Below are positions 16,526 to 25,705 of a stretch of DNA of 64,000 nucleotides, one piece after another (positions within the stretch are counted from its first letter, which is position 1; each line of letters begins with the position of its first letter). The stretch lies in NCBI GenBank assembly GCA_021843755.1, contig JAKBWB010000041.1:37543-101542 (forward strand). Reading direction: 5' to 3'. The DNA comes from Pseudomonadota bacterium. Lineage in GTDB: Bacteria; Pseudomonadota; Gammaproteobacteria; Steroidobacterales; Steroidobacteraceae. The position numbers and the translations under genes were made by a program. The notes beneath the pieces are model-generated. The model was not told the origin of the DNA. It saw only the letters and a program-made list of their open reading frames with translations, and searched no databases.

Positions 16526-17191
16526 CTAGCTGACGCGCCAGTGCGGCGGGTAGGTTCGCTCGTAGCCGGGCAGGGCCTCTATGCGCGCCAGCCAGCGCCC
16601 GAGCGCCGGATAGTTGACCTCCACGGGCAGAAAGCGCGAGGCGAGTTCGCGCGCCGCCGGGCGCTCGAGCGCGCGCCGCAACAGCTGAATGCCCGGGAAA
16701 ATGACCATGTCGAGCGCGGAGAAACGCTCGCCGACCACCCAATCGGACTTCGACAGCCGTCCTTCGATGGTGCGCGCCTCACTGGCCGCAGCGTGCATCG
16801 CCCGGGTGATCTCGTCGGCGCGCAGATCGGCGCCGCCGGAAAACACCGCGTGGGTGATCGTGCGCAGATGCGGCTCGATGTAGGATTGGTACTCGCTGAT
16901 CACCCGCATGATCGTGCCACCTTCCTCGGGCGTCGTCCCGAAGATCGGCGGATCCGGATATTTCAGGTCGAGGTAGTAGAGGATGGCGAGCGACTCGAAA
17001 CACACGTACTCGCCGTCCTTGAGCACCGGCACGCGGCCGCGGGGATTCATCTGCAGCAGATGCGGGGATTTGTGCTCCTGCTTGGAAAACTGCAACAGGT
17101 GCGCGGTGTACGGCAGCCCCTTGTGCTCGAGCGCGAGCAGCACCCGCCATGCATACGGACTCCCGCTGCCCCAGTAGACCTCGATCGCCAT
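16526..17191 (-). CDS. Glutathione S-transferase family protein
   Basis: A 221-residue protein with a thioredoxin-fold N-terminus (MAIEVYWGSGSPYAWRV, NPRGRVPVLKDG with the cis-proline, and ESLAILYYLD, the glutathione gamma-glutamyl site) and an all-helical C-terminal half containing WVVGERFSALDMVIFP. It should bind or conjugate glutathione in the cytoplasm; the acceptor is unknown. The ATG at 17189-17191 has AGAGGGG upstream. It is divergent from the sulfurtransferase gene 116 bases away. Confidence 0.9.
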   Translation of the reverse strand: MAIEVYWGSGSPYAWRVLLALEHKGLPYTAHLLQFSKQEHKSPHLLQMNPRGRVPVLKDGEYVCFESLAILYYLDLKYPDPPIFGTTPEEGGTIMRVISEYQSYIEPHLRTITHAVFSGGADLRADEITRAMHAAASEARTIEGRLSKSDWVVGERFSALDMVIFPGIQLLRRALERPAARELASRFLPVEVNYPALGRWLARIEALPGYERTYPPHWRVS

Positions 17192-17307
17192 GAGCCCCTC
17201 TAGGTGATTTTGCGCCCGGAATTGTACCGGGTTCGCCCCCGGAGCGATCATTACCGATTGTGCGCCGATCCCATGTGGCGCTCGCGGCATAGAATGGTGG
17301 CAGGCAC

Positions 17308-18171
17308 ATGTTCGACACGCTCATCAGCGCGCCACAGCTCGCGCAACGGCTCGGCGAGGCAAGCCTCGCGGTCCTCGACTGCCGCTTCGATCTGACCCGG
17401 CCGCAGTGGGGCGAGCAGGCGTACGCCGAGGCACACATCCCCGGGGCGCTTTATGCGCACCTGGAGCGGGATTTGTCGGGTACACCCTCGAGCGCCACCG
17501 GCCGCCATCCGCTGCCCTCGCCGGCCTCGCTCGCCGAATCCTTCGGACGCTGGGGTATCGGGGCGCACACGCAGGTGGTGGCCTATGACCAGGGACCCGG
17601 CGCCTATGCCGCGCGCTTGTGGTGGCTGCTGCGGTGGATGGGACACGAGCGGGCGGCGGTGCTCGACGGAGGACTCGCTGCCTGGGAGGCCCGCGCTCTG
17701 CCGCTGGAGCGCGGCGGACCCGCCGCCGCCACCACGCCCTGCCGCTTCTACGGGCAACCCGACCCGCGCATGCTGGCGCGGACCGAGGAGATCGAGCAGG
17801 CGGTGGCGTCCGGCCGGCTCGAGCGGCGCGAGATCCTGTTGATCGATGCCCGCGGCGCCGATCGGTTCGCGGGTGAGAATGAGACGCTCGATCCGATCGC
17901 CGGCCACATCCCCGGGGCGGTGAACCTGCCGTTCGCCGCCAACCTCGAGGGCGGGAGCTTTCTGCCGCCGGCCATGCTGCGCCGGCGCTTTCTGCAGGCG
18001 CTGGCGGGCCGCGCGCCCGAATCGGCCATCTGCATGTGCGGCTCCGGCGTAACCGCCTGCCACAACCTGCTCGCCCTGAGCGTCGCGGGCCTGTCCGGCG
18101 CGCGCCTCTACGCCGGCTCCTGGAGCGAGTGGATCCGCGATCCGCGCCGTCCGGTGACGCGTGGCGCCTGA
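17308..18171 (+). CDS. 3-mercaptopyruvate/thiosulfate sulfurtransferase (SseA-like)
   Basis: A 287-residue tandem rhodanese. The inactive N-terminal domain has AHIPGALYAHLERDLSG and YDQGPGAYAARLWWLLRWMG. The C-terminal domain has IPGAVNLPFAANL and the active loop MCGSGVTAC with C244. CGSGVTA is the loop typical of 3-mercaptopyruvate sulfurtransferases, while classical thiosulfate rhodaneses use CRKGVTA; so the mercaptopyruvate assignment is favoured but not proven. No signal peptide, so it is cytoplasmic. It runs towards speA, 57 bases away. Confidence 0.9.
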   Translation: MFDTLISAPQLAQRLGEASLAVLDCRFDLTRPQWGEQAYAEAHIPGALYAHLERDLSGTPSSATGRHPLPSPASLAESFGRWGIGAHTQVVAYDQGPGAYAARLWWLLRWMGHERAAVLDGGLAAWEARALPLERGGPAAATTPCRFYGQPDPRMLARTEEIEQAVASGRLERREILLIDARGADRFAGENETLDPIAGHIPGAVNLPFAANLEGGSFLPPAMLRRRFLQALAGRAPESAICMCGSGVTACHNLLALSVAGLSGARLYAGSWSEWIRDPRRPVTRGA

Positions 18172-18228
18172 TCGGCACGCCGAAAAAATTTTGGCGCGGG
18201 ACTATCGCTGCCGCCCCTTTTTGATATC

Positions 18229-20247
18229 GTGCGGACGCAACGCACTCCCGCTCGTCGCACGGAAAACACCGCCGTGGCCGTAGACCCCCAGCGCATCGGC
18301 AATCGCCAGTACAACCCGACCGCCCCCTGGTGCATCGAGGACTCCCTCGACCTCTATCACGTCAACGAGTGGGGCAAGGGTTACTTCGGCATCAACGCGG
18401 CCGGACACGTGGTGGTGCGGCCCGATACGCAACCCGGCAGCGACATCGATCTGTACGAGGTGATCGAGGGGCTGAAGCTGCGCGAGCTCGCCACGCCCGT
18501 GGTGGTGCGCTTCTCGGACATCCTCGCGCATCGCCTGAAGCACTTGCACGATGCGTTCGCCCAGGCCATCACCGAGAACGATTATCGCAACCGCTATGCG
18601 GCGGTGTTTCCGATCAAAGTCAATCAACAGCGTCTGGTGGTCGAAGAGGTGTACCGCTACGGCGCGGCATTCGGTTTCGGGCTGGAGGTGGGCTCCAAGC
18701 CGGAGCTGCTCGCGGTGATGGCGATGACCGAAAACGCTCCGGACCGCTTGATCGTGTGCAACGGGTTCAAGGACGACAGTTACATCGAGGCGGTAACGCT
18801 CGCGACCAAGCTCGGCCGGACCATCATCCCGGTCGTCGAGAACTACGAAGAGCTGCCGCTGATTCTCAAGCACGCCGAGAGATACCAGATCCGCCCGCGC
18901 ATTGGCGTGCGGGTGAAGCTGGTGACCGAAGGCTCGGGCAAGTGGCGCGACTCGACGGGAGAGAAATCGAAGTTCGGCCTGTTCATCACCGAGATCCTGG
19001 AGCTGGTGCGCGAGCTGAAGGCACGCGACATGCTCGACTGCCTGCAGCTCGTGCATTGCCATCCGGGCAGCCAGCTGCAGGACATCCGCCGGCTCAAGGA
19101 CGCCATCAACGAGCTCGCGCACGTGTACGCGGAGCTGAAGCTCATGGGCGCAGGACTGCAGTACATCGACGTCGGGGGCGGGCTGGGCGTCGACTACGAC
19201 GGCAGTGGCACCAATTACTCCTCGTCGATCAACTACACGCTGAACGAGTATGCCAGCGACGTCGTCTATCGGATTGCGAGCGTCTGCAACGCCCGCGAGG
19301 TGCCGCATCCGATGATCGTGAGCGAGTCGGGCCGCGCGATCGCCGCGTATCACAGCGTGCTGATCTTCGACGCGCTGGGATCCTCCGCGCTCGATAAATT
19401 CCACGTGACCGGCCGCGAAGAGGAAGACTACGGCGGCGACGACGAACTCCCCCAGCCGGTCAGAGACCTGTTCGACGCGTTTCGCTCCGTCAGCCGCCGC
19501 CGCCTGGTCGAGTGCTACCACGATGCGCTCACGGCCCGCGACCAGGTGCTGCAGATGTTCAATCTCGGACTGCTGTCCCTCGAGTTTCGGGGGCTTGCCG
19601 AGCGTCTGTTCTGGGCCACGTGCGCCAAGATCCGCGACTGCTGCCGCCGCCTGGAGCGGGAGCCGGAGGAACTCGAAGGGCTGGAGTCGATCCTCTCGGA
19701 TACCTACTTCTGCAACGTCTCGGTCTTTCAGTCGCTGCCGGACAGCTGGGCGATCGATCAGCTCTTTCCGATCATGCCGATCCACCGTTTGGACGAGCGT
19801 CCGAGCCGCACCGGGGTGTTGGCGGACATCACCTGTGATTCCGACGGCAAGATCGATCATTTCGTCTCGCTGCGCGACGTCAAACACACGCTCGAGCTGC
19901 ACGAGCTGCGGCCCGCAGAGAAGTACTATCTGGCGGCCTTTCTCGTCGGGGCCTATCAGGAAACGCTCGGGGATCTGCACAATCTCTTCGGCGATACGCA
20001 CGTGGTGCACGTCAGGCGTCACGACGAGGGCGGCTGGTGGATCGAAGAGGTCGTCAAGGGCGACACGGCCAACAGGGTGCTCGAGTACATGGAGTACGAT
20101 GTCGCCGAGCTCTCCCCCGCGCTGATGCGCGACTGCGAGCGCGCCATACGCGACGGCCGCATGACGATTGCCGAGAGCCAGGTGCTCAAGCGCTTCTATG
20201 AGCGGGAACTCGACGGCTATGCCTATCTCGAGCAGGCAGGCTCCTGA
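18229..20247 (+). CDS. speA: Biosynthetic arginine decarboxylase SpeA
   Basis: A PLP enzyme of the alanine-racemase-fold decarboxylases, 672 residues if started at GTG 18229. Signatures: SLDLYHVNEWGKGYFGIN near the start, FPIKVNQQ with the PLP lysine (K130), GLEVGSKPELL, HCHPGSQ, YIDVGGGLGVDYDG and ESGRAIAAYHS. It decarboxylates arginine to agmatine, the entry to putrescine. The start is uncertain: GTG at 18274 would give a protein beginning AVDPQRIGNRQYN and removes a poorly conserved 15 residues; neither has a strong ribosome site. No agmatinase or agmatine deiminase gene is in the window. Confidence 0.95.
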   Translation: MRTQRTPARRTENTAVAVDPQRIGNRQYNPTAPWCIEDSLDLYHVNEWGKGYFGINAAGHVVVRPDTQPGSDIDLYEVIEGLKLRELATPVVVRFSDILAHRLKHLHDAFAQAITENDYRNRYAAVFPIKVNQQRLVVEEVYRYGAAFGFGLEVGSKPELLAVMAMTENAPDRLIVCNGFKDDSYIEAVTLATKLGRTIIPVVENYEELPLILKHAERYQIRPRIGVRVKLVTEGSGKWRDSTGEKSKFGLFITEILELVRELKARDMLDCLQLVHCHPGSQLQDIRRLKDAINELAHVYAELKLMGAGLQYIDVGGGLGVDYDGSGTNYSSSINYTLNEYASDVVYRIASVCNAREVPHPMIVSESGRAIAAYHSVLIFDALGSSALDKFHVTGREEEDYGGDDELPQPVRDLFDAFRSVSRRRLVECYHDALTARDQVLQMFNLGLLSLEFRGLAERLFWATCAKIRDCCRRLEREPEELEGLESILSDTYFCNVSVFQSLPDSWAIDQLFPIMPIHRLDERPSRTGVLADITCDSDGKIDHFVSLRDVKHTLELHELRPAEKYYLAAFLVGAYQETLGDLHNLFGDTHVVHVRRHDEGGWWIEEVVKGDTANRVLEYMEYDVAELSPALMRDCERAIRDGRMTIAESQVLKRFYERELDGYAYLEQAGS

Positions 20248-20572
20248 CCATTGTTGCGTTCATGCAACATGCTTGTCATCGGGAGAATGTGCGCGGAATC
20301 CGCCCTGTTTGCTTCCCGCAAACGCCGGGAGTAGCATCCGGCCGTAGCCAGCTCGTAGTGGATTGATCACGTTTGCGTTCCCGGCTTCCTCGATCCGCTC
20401 CATCCCATGCATCTTCGGTACACCTTCCCGATGCAGATTACCGGGCCATCCGGGGCACGCCTCGATCAAGCCGGACCCACTGCATCCATAGGCTGGCCCA
20501 CCCGATTGATTTTGCGATCCCCGCGGTCCGCTTCAGCGGCTCGCGGCCCGCGCTGCCAAGAGAGACCTCCGG
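20248..20572. other. Intergenic stretch between speA and RRM gene
   Basis: About 325 bases with no convincing gene. It holds a short inverted repeat (TGTTGC at 20252-20257 with GCAACA at 20264-20269) immediately after the speA stop, without a U-tract. The rest is presumably the leader and promoter of the RNA-binding protein gene. Small reading frames on both strands here look like random open frames. Confidence 0.5.
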
Positions 20573-20854
20573 ATGACGACGATTTACGTGGGCAATCTGC
20601 CTTTCTCGGCCACCGAGCAGGACGTGAAGGCGCTCTTCGAACGACATGGCAAGGTGGATTCCGTCAAGTTGATCAATGACCGGGAAACCGGCAAGCCACG
20701 CGGCTTCGGCTTCGTGGAAATGTCACCGGGCGAGGCTCAGGGGGCGATTCAGGCGCTGAACGGCTTTCAGATGAATGGCCGGGCGCTGCGGGTCAACGAG
20801 GCGCAGGAGCGCGCACCGCGACCCCGTACGGGCGGCGGGCCGTACCGCCGCTGA
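20573..20854 (+). CDS. RNA-binding protein with one RRM domain
   Basis: A 93-residue single-RRM protein. RNP2 is IYVGNL (4-9) and RNP1 is KPRGFGFV (41-48), with the aromatic residues that stack on RNA bases. The short tail RAPRPRTGGGPYRR is basic and glycine-rich, as in the small bacterial Rbp proteins, often cold- or stress-related. The long 325-base upstream region is consistent with leader-based control but no thermosensor can be shown. No operon partners. Confidence 0.9.
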   Translation: MTTIYVGNLPFSATEQDVKALFERHGKVDSVKLINDRETGKPRGFGFVEMSPGEAQGAIQALNGFQMNGRALRVNEAQERAPRPRTGGGPYRR

Positions 20855-20867
20855 CCGGGCCGGGGCC

Positions 20868-20918
20868 CCTGGGGCCGGGCGCTCGGTGCCGAGGCACCGC
20901 AGCACGCCCGGCCACAGG
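20868..20918. repeat. Large interrupted hairpin 3' of the RRM gene
   Basis: Nested inverted repeats begin 14 bases after the RRM stop: CCTG/CAGG (20868-20871 with 20915-20918), GGCCGGGCG/CGCCCGGCC (20873-20881 with 20905-20913), and CGGTGCC/GGCACCG (20884-20890 with 20893-20899, two-base apex). It could fold into a long stem and protect or end the RRM message, but the U-tract after it is poor (GTCTTG). Confidence 0.6.
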
Positions 20919-21181
20919 TCTTGCACGCAGCCGGATCAGCACTCAGCGCGCTCCGGCGCGGATTTGTCTTACGCGAAGTCGGCCGAGCCGCCTCGCGCCA
21001 CGGCGAGCGCGCCGGCGGGCGCAACCGTAGCGGATTCCCCTGCCCCGCCGCCCCAGTCCCATCGATCCCCAGGGTTGGCGCGAAGCGACGACCGGCCCAC
21101 TGCCCCCCGCTTTGAATCCCGCAACGCCCGGCGCCGAAACGGGACCCCACCCCCCAAATGGGACCAGCAGCAGTCCCGCTC

Positions 21182-21204
21182 TCCCTCAAGCAGGGGTTTT
21201 TTTT
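21182..21204 (+). terminator. Weak stem with an 8-T tract, possible terminator or attenuator
   Basis: CCCT (21183-21186) pairs with AGGG (21192-21195), with a possible T-G extension, directly followed by eight T residues (21197-21204). Eight T in a row is rare in this GC-rich DNA. The stem is short. It lies only 31 bases before the start of the lipoprotein gene on the same strand, so it could end the RRM transcript or attenuate the next gene. The 20919-21181 stretch before it shows no gene. Confidence 0.4.
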
Positions 21205-21235
21205 GGGCCGGCTCCCGTCCACAATCACAGACCTC

Positions 21236-22063
21236 ATGCGAGCGCTTCCCACAGCTGCCTCGACCGCCGTAGCCGCCCTGTTCGTGCTGGCCGGCTGTGC
21301 CACCATCAGCGGCCGGCATGCCACGGCCGTCGACCTGGACGCGATCCTGGCGGGCCCTCGACCCGCGGCGGACCGCGCGTGCGACCGCTACCGCCATCCG
21401 GTACAGACACTGTTGTTCTTCGGCTTGCGCCCGACGACCCATGTGATGCAGGTATGGCCGAAATCGGGCTACTACACTCGGATCATCGCGCCGCTGGTAC
21501 GCCGGCACGGCTTGTTCTACGCCGCCCTGATCGCCCCCGGCAACAGCCCCTTTCTGAGAAAGCGCGCCGCGGCTTACCGCGCGCTGCTCACGTCCCAACC
21601 CGATCTGTACGACCGCGTCCGGGTCGTCACTTTCCCGACGAACGGTGGCAATGCCGTCACCCCGGATTCGCTCAACATGGTGTTGGCCTTCGGCGCGCTG
21701 CACAAATGGCTCGCTGAAGGCATCGCGCGCGAAGCATTGACGACGATCAATCGCGCGCTCGCCCCCGGCGGGGTATTCGGCGTCGTCGACAATCGGGCCG
21801 CCCCCGCGGCACCCGTGGACCGGCGCGCGCGCAACGGCTATGTGAGCCAGTCCTATGCCATCCGCCTCATCGAGTCGTACGGTTTCAGACTGGTCGCGAC
21901 GTCCGAGGTAAACGCCAACCCGCGCGATACCAGGCACTACCCGGCGGGCGTCTGGACACTGCCGCCGGATTATCGGCTCGGCGCACTCCATCGCCGCCGT
22001 TACCGCAAGATCGGCGAACCCGATCGCTTCACGCTGAAGTTCGTCAAAGCCGGCAATCCCTGA
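21236..22063 (+). CDS. Methyltransferase-like lipoprotein (COG4798-type)
   Basis: A 275-residue protein starting MRALPTAASTAVAALFVLAG with lipobox LAGC, so it is exported and lipid-anchored. The body resembles periplasmic predicted methyltransferases of the COG4798 type: FFGLRPTTHVMQVWPKSGYYTRIIAPLV corresponds to the SAM-binding motif, written here in two overlapping parts (FFGLRPTTHVMQV and VWPKSGYYTRIIA), and LNMVLAFGALHKW and LAPGGVFGVVDN follow. The acidic-glycine signature is degraded (WPKSG), and SAM is not expected outside the cytoplasm, so catalysis is doubtful. The start at 21236 is chosen for the signal peptide. Confidence 0.7.
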   Translation: MRALPTAASTAVAALFVLAGCATISGRHATAVDLDAILAGPRPAADRACDRYRHPVQTLLFFGLRPTTHVMQVWPKSGYYTRIIAPLVRRHGLFYAALIAPGNSPFLRKRAAAYRALLTSQPDLYDRVRVVTFPTNGGNAVTPDSLNMVLAFGALHKWLAEGIAREALTTINRALAPGGVFGVVDNRAAPAAPVDRRARNGYVSQSYAIRLIESYGFRLVATSEVNANPRDTRHYPAGVWTLPPDYRLGALHRRRYRKIGEPDRFTLKFVKAGNP

Positions 22064-22084
22064 GCCGCACGCCGCGGCCGCCCG

Positions 22085-24169
22085 TCACCACATGTCGCGC
22101 AGCCGGGCGCCGACATCGAGCCGAGGCTCGAGCCGGCCGGGGGACGATGGCTCGCCGCCAACCGTCACGGCGGGCGCCACCATCTGCACGTGCGCCAGCA
22201 CCGCATCGGTCAGAAAGCGGCTGCGGCCGCCGTAGACGTGCGCATCGCCATGGTGATGCTGACCTGTGAGGAAGAACTTCAACGGAGCAAACAGCAGCAG
22301 ATCGTTCTGCGCGCGTGTCAGCGCCACGTAGAACAGCCGCCGCTCCTCTTCGAGCAGCTCCGCCCGGCCGGCGGCGAACTCCGAGGGGAAGCTGCCGTCG
22401 ACGACATTGAGCAGGTAGACGGTGTCCCACTCCATTCCCTTGGCGGAGTGCACGGTCGACAAGACCAGATAGTCCTCGTCGAGCGCCGGCGGGCCGGACA
22501 GATCGCCGGCTGCGGCCGGCGGATCGAGCGCGAGCTCGGTGAGAAAGCGCTCGCGCGACGGGAATTGGCCCGCCAGCAACGTCAGCTGCTCCAGATCGCC
22601 GCCGCGCGTGTGCGCCTGCTCGTAGAGGCGCTCGAAATGCGGCTGGTACCACTGGCGCGCGTGCTCGACCTGTCCCGGCCACGGGCAGTCCGGCGCGGCG
22701 AGCTCCGCCAGCAAATCAACGAGGGTCGGCCAATGTGCCGCGGCGGCGGCCGGCGGCTCGAGCCCGCGCAGCGCGCCCAACCGGCCGCCGAGCCCCGCGA
22801 GGCCCTCGAGCACCCGGCGAGCGTTCACCGGTCCCATGCCGGGCAACAACTGCAGCACGCGCGAGGCCGCGAGAGCGTTGTGTGGGTTGTCCGCCCAGCG
22901 CAGCAGCGCCAGCAGGTCCTTGACGTGGCCGGCATCGAGAAAGCGCAAGCCCCCGTACTTGACGAAGGGAATGCCGCGGCGGGCCAACTCGATCTCCAGC
23001 ACATCGCTGTGGCTCGAGGAGCGGAACAGCACGCCTTGGCGGCGCAGCGGCACGTGCGCTTCGCGGCGACGCAGCACCTCGTCGCAGATGCATTCGGCCT
23101 GCTGGCGCAGGTCCGCCACCGTGACCAGGCGCGGGCGCACACCGCTGCCGCGCTCGGCATGCAGCTCCTTGCGGTACTGGCGCGGCGCCTCGGCCATCAC
23201 GGCGTTGGCGAGATCGAGAATCGGCTGCGTCGAGCGGTAGTTTCGCGCCAGCGTGATCACCTCGGCGCGCGGCGTGAAGCGTTCGGGAAACGCCAGGATG
23301 TTCTGCACCGATGCGGCGCGGAATGAATAGATCGACTGCGCATCGTCGCCGACCACCGCCACGCCAGCGCCGTCGGGTTTCAGCGCATACAGGATATCGG
23401 CCTGCAGTGTGTTGGTGTCCTGGTATTCGTCGACGAGCACGTGGTCGAACTGCGCGCCGATCCGCTGCGCGAGCTGCGCATCGCTCATCATGACGTGCCA
23501 GTACAGCAGCAGATCGTCATAATCGAGCAGGCTCTCGCGCTGCTTGCGCTCGACATAGGCCCGATACAGCCCGGTGAGCGCCTCCTCCCAGTGCGCGCAC
23601 CAAGGGAACTGGCCCTCGAGCGTGGCACGCAGCGTCCCGCGGGTGTTGACCCGGTGGGAATAGATCTGCAGGCAGGTGTCCTTGCGGGGGAATCGCTGCT
23701 CCTTTTGGGCCAGACCGAGTTCCGTGCGCAGCGCGTCGAGCACATCGGCGGCGTCGCCGCGATCCAGGACGGTAAATTGCGGATCGAGCCGCAGCGCGCC
23801 GGCATAGTGACGCAGCAGCCGGTTGGCGATCGAGTGGAAGGTGCCGGCCCATGCGAGCCGCCGCCCGAGCGCCGCGGCACCGGCAGCGCGGCCCGCCCCG
23901 AGCGCGCCCGCGGCGACGTCGGCCGCCCGGCCGCGCATCTCGGCCGCGGCGCGCCGCGTGAACGTCAGCAGCAGAATGCGCGCCGGATCCACGCCGTGAA
24001 TCAGCAGATGCGCCACCCGATGCGCCAGCGTGTTGGTCTTCCCGGTGCCCGCTCCGGCCACGATCAGCAGCGGTCCGGCGCGCACGCCACGGCCGGGCAG
24101 CGCTTGCCCGTGGGCTGCCGCCCGGCGCTGCGGCTCGTTGAGTCGCTCGAGATGGGACACGCTCGACAT
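22085..24169 (-). CDS. UvrD/PcrA-family ATP-dependent DNA helicase
   Basis: A 694-residue superfamily 1A helicase. The Q-motif is NEPQ (residues 11-14), Walker A GAGTGKT (39-45), motif Ia LTFTRRAAAEM, Walker B VDEYQDT, motif III GDDAQSIYSFR, motif IV RNYRS, motif V STVHSAKGMEWD, and motif VI YVALTRAQ. These proteins unwind DNA 3'-to-5' in repair or replication restart. The C-terminal tail lacks the Tudor-like domain typical of UvrD/PcrA, ending ARLRDMW. It is probably an additional UvrD-like helicase rather than UvrD itself, but the main uvrD cannot be excluded. ATG at 24167-24169, weak ribosome site. Confidence 0.9.
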   Translation of the reverse strand: MSSVSHLERLNEPQRRAAAHGQALPGRGVRAGPLLIVAGAGTGKTNTLAHRVAHLLIHGVDPARILLLTFTRRAAAEMRGRAADVAAGALGAGRAAGAAALGRRLAWAGTFHSIANRLLRHYAGALRLDPQFTVLDRGDAADVLDALRTELGLAQKEQRFPRKDTCLQIYSHRVNTRGTLRATLEGQFPWCAHWEEALTGLYRAYVERKQRESLLDYDDLLLYWHVMMSDAQLAQRIGAQFDHVLVDEYQDTNTLQADILYALKPDGAGVAVVGDDAQSIYSFRAASVQNILAFPERFTPRAEVITLARNYRSTQPILDLANAVMAEAPRQYRKELHAERGSGVRPRLVTVADLRQQAECICDEVLRRREAHVPLRRQGVLFRSSSHSDVLEIELARRGIPFVKYGGLRFLDAGHVKDLLALLRWADNPHNALAASRVLQLLPGMGPVNARRVLEGLAGLGGRLGALRGLEPPAAAAAHWPTLVDLLAELAAPDCPWPGQVEHARQWYQPHFERLYEQAHTRGGDLEQLTLLAGQFPSRERFLTELALDPPAAAGDLSGPPALDEDYLVLSTVHSAKGMEWDTVYLLNVVDGSFPSEFAAGRAELLEEERRLFYVALTRAQNDLLLFAPLKFFLTGQHHHGDAHVYGGRSRFLTDAVLAHVQMVAPAVTVGGEPSSPGRLEPRLDVGARLRDMW

Positions 24170-24259
24170 CTGGTAGGGCGACTATACGAGAACGCTCGAA
24201 CGGTCGCCACGAATCGCGGATATCCAGCAGCGCGGTGCCGCGCTTACTGGACGCAACGG

Positions 24260-25246
24260 TCAGACTCGAGCGTAGCCGGGCGTCACCGCGTCATCGAGAT
24301 CGGCGCCAAGGTCGGTGAGCCGCCGCCGCACGTCCGCTTCGATGCCCGCGAAGTCGAGCGCAAGACCCGCGATCTCGTGCTGCGAGACCCGGCAGTCGCT
24401 GAAATCCACCGCCAGACCCGTACCGAGCGACACGACCGTGCCGGTCTGCTCGCGGTACTGCACGGAGCGATCCAGACGATCCACGTCCAGCACCAGATCG
24501 GCAGCCGACGCAGCCGTGGCATGCGAGAGCAGATAGACCCCGAGGAACGCCCGATACGACAGCTCGTCGCCCCATGCGCCAAGCTGCGTTTGCAGCCTAC
24601 CGAGCTGCCGCTGCACTCCGGACGTCCAGCGCGGGATCCGCGGCAGACCGAGGCTGTGCGCAAACCGGCCGGCGGGCGAATCGATCGGCGCCAGGGCCAG
24701 GATCAGAAAGTGACAGAGCTCGAAATACGGCATCGGTCCCTGCGCCCGGTAGCTGCGGCACGAGAGCCACTGCTGCCGCGGATTGCGCCGGATCACCAGG
24801 TGAAAGCCGCCGAGCGCGCTCTTCAGCGCGCGGGCCCGCGCGAGGGAGCGCGAAAAGCCCAACACCGCGGTCTTGCCGTCCCGCCGCGCGTGCTCGATCA
24901 GGCGCGAGAGATAGGCGACTTCCCCGCGCACGCCGTCCCGGGGAAAGTAGTGCTCGAGCGCGAACGCCTCGCGATAGCCGGGCACGCCGCGCACGAAGCC
25001 CCGCAGCAGCGGGAGGTACTCGACGCGGTACGGCGCGGCCAGCGCCGGATGGCGCGAGTTCCACCCTGCCGCCGTGTCGCGCGCGATGCCCCTGCGGGAA
25101 GTATGGGCGAGGCGCTCGGCAAACGGCTCGTAGAAACACGTCGTGCGCTCCACGGCGCGAAATCGGCTCCAGACATACGTGCTGGCGCAGCGCAAGCCCC
25201 CATGCAGGAACACAACACCGCGGTCGTCGCTCGAATTTCGGGTCAT
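24260..25246 (-). CDS. Sulfotransferase-like P-loop protein
   Basis: A 328-residue protein. VVFLHGGLRCASTYVWSRF near the N-terminus resembles the 5'-phosphosulfate loop of PAPS-dependent sulfotransferases, and FHLVIRRNPRQQWLSCRSY resembles the 3'-phosphate motif (hydrophobic-R-P-S). Between them is YFPRDGVRGEVAYLSRLIEH. Substrate unknown. The ATG at 25244-25246 is the best start; the open frame extends upstream to a GTG without conservation clues. No signal peptide. It is divergent from the FkbM methyltransferase gene, and both could act on an exported glycan or lipid. Confidence 0.6.
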   Translation of the reverse strand: MTRNSSDDRGVVFLHGGLRCASTYVWSRFRAVERTTCFYEPFAERLAHTSRRGIARDTAAGWNSRHPALAAPYRVEYLPLLRGFVRGVPGYREAFALEHYFPRDGVRGEVAYLSRLIEHARRDGKTAVLGFSRSLARARALKSALGGFHLVIRRNPRQQWLSCRSYRAQGPMPYFELCHFLILALAPIDSPAGRFAHSLGLPRIPRWTSGVQRQLGRLQTQLGAWGDELSYRAFLGVYLLSHATAASAADLVLDVDRLDRSVQYREQTGTVVSLGTGLAVDFSDCRVSQHEIAGLALDFAGIEADVRRRLTDLGADLDDAVTPGYARV

Positions 25247-25485
25247 GTCAGGATGATGCACTGATCTGTCTGCCGGAATCTGTACTCGCGCCGGCAGCCG
25301 CACCCGCAGCTCTCTCGCTCGCCCGTGAGCGTCTCCAGCACATGCATTGCGCCGGCGCGATCACCGGCTGCCGGCAATTGTAACGATCGTCGCCGGGCTC
25401 ATGGAAGCCTTCCCGGCGGTACGGATGATCGCCGGCCCTGGGCGCCCCGCACCGCCATCGCCCGGTCCCGCGGCCCGCACTGTCG

Positions 25486-25514
25486 TTGACACGCGGGATT
25501 TCCACGGCTAGCCT
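25486..25514 (+). promoter_or_regulatory. Candidate sigma-70 promoter for the FkbM gene
   Basis: TTGACA (25486-25491), 17 bases, then TAGCCT (25509-25514). The -35 box is perfect, the -10 box weak. It lies in the 459-base gap (25247-25705) between the divergent sulfotransferase-like and FkbM genes, which otherwise shows no gene or strong repeat. It would give a leader of about 185 bases. Confidence 0.45.
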
Positions 25515-25705
25515 TTCGAGCCAATCCGCCGCCGCAGCTCACGCAGGCTTCCCGGTTCGCTCTGGTCGATGCGCCGCGCCGCCCGCGAGCACCGGATGCT
25601 CCCTCCTGCGGCGCCGTCGTCCCGCGGATGCCGAGTCCGGCGGCCTCGGTACCCGGGTAATCATGGCACCGTCGGTCGCGGGCGCGACCGGCGCCGGGGA
25701 ACACC

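Noticed and set aside
18202..20022. 606-codon open frame opposite speA
   Set aside because: Antisense shadow of a clear arginine decarboxylase.
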